8,731 bases of DNA from positions 1 through 8,731 of the forward strand of contig CAKTCK010000061.1 in NCBI GenBank assembly GCA_934539245.1, read 5' to 3'. The notes beneath the pieces were generated by a model. The model did not search any database and had not been told where the DNA came from. It worked only from the letters and a program-made list of their open reading frames with translations. Source of the stretch: an uncultured Faecalibacterium sp. Its GTDB lineage: Bacteria; Bacillota; Clostridia; Oscillospirales; Ruminococcaceae. Shown one piece after another: positions 5,705 to 8,731 of the stretch. Within the stretch, counting starts at the first letter, position 1. Every line of letters starts with the position of its first letter. The position numbers and the translations under genes are program-made.

Positions 5705-7006
5705 ATGGATCTGACAAAACAGTTCTTTAAATATGTCTCGCAGAATATTTTTGGTCTGCTGGGTACTTCGTGCTATATTTTGGCCGATACCTATTTTATT
5801 GCGCAGGCTGCCGGTACAGACGGCGTTACCCTGCTCAACCTCTGCCTGCCCATCTACAACTTTATTTTTGCCATTGGCTCTATGATTGCGCTGGGCTCGG
5901 CGACCCGCTACGCCATTGCCAAGGCACAGAACGACGACCGGGGGCAGCGGTATTTTTCCAACGCTATCCTGTGCGCTGTACTGGCTGCCATCCCGTGGAT
6001 GCTGGCGGGCGTCTTTGCGCCCGGGACGCTGCTGCGGCTCATGGGCGGCGATGCAGGCATCGTGGCGCTGGGCATCCCATACGCCCGCATTTTTCTGCTG
6101 TTCACCCCGTTTTTTATGTGCAACTACATCGTTTCGGCTTTTGTCCGCAACGATGGCGACCCCTCCCTTGCTATGGTGGCAACGTTGAGCGGCAGTCTGT
6201 TCAATGTGGTGTTCGACTATATCTTCATGTTCCCCTTGGGTCTGGGCTTGGCCGGTGCGGCGCTGGCAACGGCGGTTTCGCCTATCATCAGCATCGCCAT
6301 TTGCAGCCGACACTTCTTTAAAAAGGAGAACACCCTGCAATTCGTGCGGCAGCTGCCCTCGGCAAGGCTGCTGGGGCAGAGCTGTCAGCTGGGCATCTCC
6401 GGCTTTGTGGGTGAGCTTTCCTCCGGCGTGACCACCACGGTGTTCAACTTTCTGCTGCTGGGTCTGGCGGGCAACGTGGGCGTAGCAGCCTACGGCGTGG
6501 TGGCAAACTTTGCGCTGGTGGCTACCGCCATCTTCAACGGCGTGGCGCAGGGCGCACAGCCGCTGGTGAGCCGCTGCTACGGTCAGAACGACCACGCCGG
6601 GGCGCGGAAGCTGCTGCTGCTGGGCAGCGGCACCGTGCTGGTGCTGGCGGCGGTGCTGTACGCTGCGGTGTTCGGCCTGACCGATACCTTTGTAAGCTGG
6701 TTCAACAGCGAAAACTCGGTGCAGATGGCGCAGTATGCCCACACCGGCATGCGGATGTACTTTGTGGGCTACTTCTTTGCGGGCTTCAACATCATGGCGG
6801 CGGGTTATCTGAGCGCCGTGAACCGCCCGGCGGAGGCTTCCATCACCTCTATCTGCCGGGGCATGGTGGCCATCGTGGCCTGCTCGCTGGTACTCAGCGC
6901 GGTGTTTGGGATGCCGGGCGTATGGGCAGCCTTCCCGGCTTCGGAGTTGCTCACCGCGCTGCTGACCCTGTTTTTGCTGCGCAGAAAAAAGGCCGAGACG
7001 GCTTAA
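5705..7006 (+). CDS. MATE-family multidrug/cation efflux transporter
   Basis: MATE transporters export drugs, toxins or metabolites across the inner membrane in exchange for Na+ or H+. The start is ATG 5705 (433 residues), with AGGA (5693-5696) 8 bases upstream. About twelve hydrophobic segments run through the protein in two homologous halves. The first half includes YILADTYFIA (24-33), GSMIALGSATRYAIAKAQ (58-75) and the family-typical FVRNDGDPSLAM loop (146-157). The second half includes GNVGVAAYGVVANFALVATAIFNG (about 256-279), QGAQPLVSRCYG (282-293) and FVGYFFAGFNIMAAGYLSA (353-371). The pattern resembles MepA-like MATE proteins. Length is slightly below the usual 440-460 residues because of a short N-terminus. 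It has its own strong promoter, is divergent from the kinase gene, and its stop overlaps the stop of the convergent regulator. The exported substrate cannot be told from sequence. Confidence 0.93.
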   Translation: MDLTKQFFKYVSQNIFGLLGTSCYILADTYFIAQAAGTDGVTLLNLCLPIYNFIFAIGSMIALGSATRYAIAKAQNDDRGQRYFSNAILCAVLAAIPWMLAGVFAPGTLLRLMGGDAGIVALGIPYARIFLLFTPFFMCNYIVSAFVRNDGDPSLAMVATLSGSLFNVVFDYIFMFPLGLGLAGAALATAVSPIISIAICSRHFFKKENTLQFVRQLPSARLLGQSCQLGISGFVGELSSGVTTTVFNFLLLGLAGNVGVAAYGVVANFALVATAIFNGVAQGAQPLVSRCYGQNDHAGARKLLLLGSGTVLVLAAVLYAAVFGLTDTFVSWFNSENSVQMAQYAHTGMRMYFVGYFFAGFNIMAAGYLSAVNRPAEASITSICRGMVAIVACSLVLSAVFGMPGVWAAFPASELLTALLTLFLLRRKKAETA

Positions 7007-7848
7007 ATATACATCTCCTGTTCCCGCATGGTCTCCTCGGGTGTAAGCCCGGACTGTGCGGCGCGACCGGTCAGTGCCCGCCATTGTGCGGGGGACTGGC
7101 CGGTTTCTTTTTTGAATACCCGGCACAGGTAGTTGGCCCCGGAAAAGCCGCACAGGCTGGCCACCACGTCCAGCGTGTACTCCCGGTGCAGCAGCAGCCG
7201 CTGCGCGGCCTCGATGCGCACGGTGGTCAGGTATTTGCCCGGCGGCACGCCCACGGCGGCGGTAAAGGTGCGCACCAGATGGCTTTTGGAGACCCCCAGC
7301 CGCTCGCTGAGCTCCTCCACGCCGTACAGCCCTGCGTAGTTGGCGCGGATATCCTCAATGGCGGCCTGCACCAGCGGCGGCAGAGCAGGCGCGTCGCTGT
7401 CGGCATCTGCCAGCTCACACAGCAGGGCAAAGGCCAGCTGGCTGCGGGCACGGCTGTGGGTGGGCTTTTCCTCCGCAAGCCGCCCCATCAGCTCGGCGGC
7501 GGCAGGGCAGGTCTCGCCCTTGGCAAGGTAGGGCAGCTCCCGCAGGCCGTTCAAAAACTGCGCGCTGGCTTGTCCGGTCAGCTGGACGCACAGCAGGTGG
7601 CAGCTGTCCTCCGGGGTCAGGGTGAGCGGGGCACGGCTTAAAATCAGGTGCCCCGCCGCAGTGGACTGCGGCGGCAGCACCAGTACAGAGCCGGCGGGCG
7701 CAGCCGACGCCCCGGGCAGGGAAGCTGTGCATCTGCCGCTGGAAACAAGGCAGACCCACAGCCCCTCGCCGCTCAGGGTGCGGGGCGCGGAAAGCTGCAC
7801 GTCCAGCAGCGCAGCCGGTGCGGCGATGGTGTTCCAGTCAAACAGCAA
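7003..7848 (-). CDS. AraC-family transcriptional regulator
   Basis: This 281-residue DNA-binding regulator starts at TTG (7848), supported by GAGGTG (plus-strand 7856-7861) with a 7-base spacer; there is no in-frame ATG nearby. Residues about 1-95 resemble the cupin-like ligand-binding half of AraC proteins (SGRCTASLPGASAAPAGSVLVLPP, then LLCVQL). The C-terminal half holds the double helix-turn-helix: helix set one near 176-195 (VEELSERLGVSKSHLVRTF) and set two near 222-247 (YTLDVVASLCGFSGANYLCRVFKK), followed by the conserved TGQSPAQWR (249-257). Such regulators usually bind a sugar or small molecule and activate adjacent genes. It is divergent from the sugar ABC ATPase gene across a 125-base gap, so that gene and possibly itself are the likely targets. 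Its last four bases overlap the end of the MATE gene. Confidence 0.92.
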   Translation of the reverse strand: MLFDWNTIAAPAALLDVQLSAPRTLSGEGLWVCLVSSGRCTASLPGASAAPAGSVLVLPPQSTAAGHLILSRAPLTLTPEDSCHLLCVQLTGQASAQFLNGLRELPYLAKGETCPAAAELMGRLAEEKPTHSRARSQLAFALLCELADADSDAPALPPLVQAAIEDIRANYAGLYGVEELSERLGVSKSHLVRTFTAAVGVPPGKYLTTVRIEAAQRLLLHREYTLDVVASLCGFSGANYLCRVFKKETGQSPAQWRALTGRAAQSGLTPEETMREQEMYI

Positions 7849-7898
7849 TATCTGACACCTCTAATCAATAAAATGCTATTTTATATCACAAAATTATC

Positions 7899-7907
7899 TG
7901 TTATTAT
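7899..7907 (+). promoter_or_regulatory. Candidate extended -10 promoter of the ABC ATPase gene
   Basis: TGTTATTAT gives an extended -10 (TG, one base, then TATTAT at 7902-7907) in the AT-rich divergent gap. No good -35 lies 17 bases upstream (TTTTAT at 7879-7884), which is typical of activator-dependent promoters and fits the neighbouring AraC-type regulator. The leader to the ATG at 7974 would be about 60 bases and includes a small inverted repeat, CACGC (7924-7928) and GCGTG (7937-7941). Confidence 0.4.
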
Positions 7908-7934
7908 AGTACCAACGAAACAACACGCCGTCAA
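7906..7934 (-). promoter_or_regulatory. Candidate promoter of the AraC-family gene
   Basis: On the minus strand TTGACG (plus-strand 7929-7934, five of six matches to TTGACA) is 17 bases from TACTAT (plus-strand 7906-7911, four of six matches to TATAAT). Its -10 overlaps by two bases the -10 of the opposite-strand promoter, so the two divergent transcripts would compete for polymerase. Confidence 0.45.
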
Positions 7935-7973
7935 GAGCGTGAAACACCAAATATTTTACGGAGGATAACGAGT

Positions 7974-8731
<758 letters not shown>

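Noticed and set aside
5660..7153. Long minus-strand open frame opposite the MATE gene
   Set aside because: It is Gln/His/Arg-rich low-complexity translation with no motif, while the plus strand has clear MATE features, a promoter and a ribosome-binding site.

Overview
The window looks like Gram-positive gut Clostridia (Firmicutes), most like the Faecalibacterium / Oscillospiraceae group. This rests on the style of the serine recombinase, strong GGAGG ribosome-binding sites, sigma-A type promoters, GC-rich backbone genes and the mix of sugar-use genes. It is inference from gene content and codon style, not from a marker gene.

Left part (1 to about 3,300): the end of an integrated mobile element. 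A complete large serine recombinase (97-1842) is followed on the same strand by a 113-residue double zinc-ribbon protein (1905-2246) and a 336-residue EcsC-like protein with an EF-hand-like calcium loop (2264-3274). The last two genes are visibly more AT-rich than everything to their right, so they read as cargo. Two inverted repeats lie just upstream of the recombinase. At its 3' end three reading frames stay open together. The sharp rise in GC between the EcsC-like gene and 3344 is the best candidate for an element/chromosome boundary, but no att site can be proven from this window alone.

Right part (3,344-8,731): GC-rich, chromosomal-looking genes. An unrecognised 171-residue acidic protein (+) converges on a PAP2-type membrane phosphatase (-), with a perfect 16-bp-stem bidirectional terminator between them. 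Upstream of the phosphatase on the same strand is a PfkB-family sugar kinase, probably fructokinase (-). Divergent from the kinase is a MATE-family efflux transporter (+) with a near-consensus promoter; the kinase promoter candidate overlaps a 15-bp palindrome that looks like an operator. The MATE gene converges on, and overlaps by 4 bp, an AraC-family regulator (-). That regulator is divergent from a MalK/MsmX/UgpC-type sugar ABC-transporter ATPase (+), which runs off the right edge.

Functionally, the right part combines carbohydrate import (ATPase), sugar phosphorylation (kinase), a local regulator and two membrane proteins. The left part is an integration module with a small uncharacterised two-gene cargo. 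I found no rRNA, tRNA, CRISPR array or insertion sequence. No gene-free stretch is longer than about 185 bases. I do not see a clear undescribed multi-gene system; the zinc-ribbon plus EcsC-like pair and the 3' end of the recombinase are the most interesting points.
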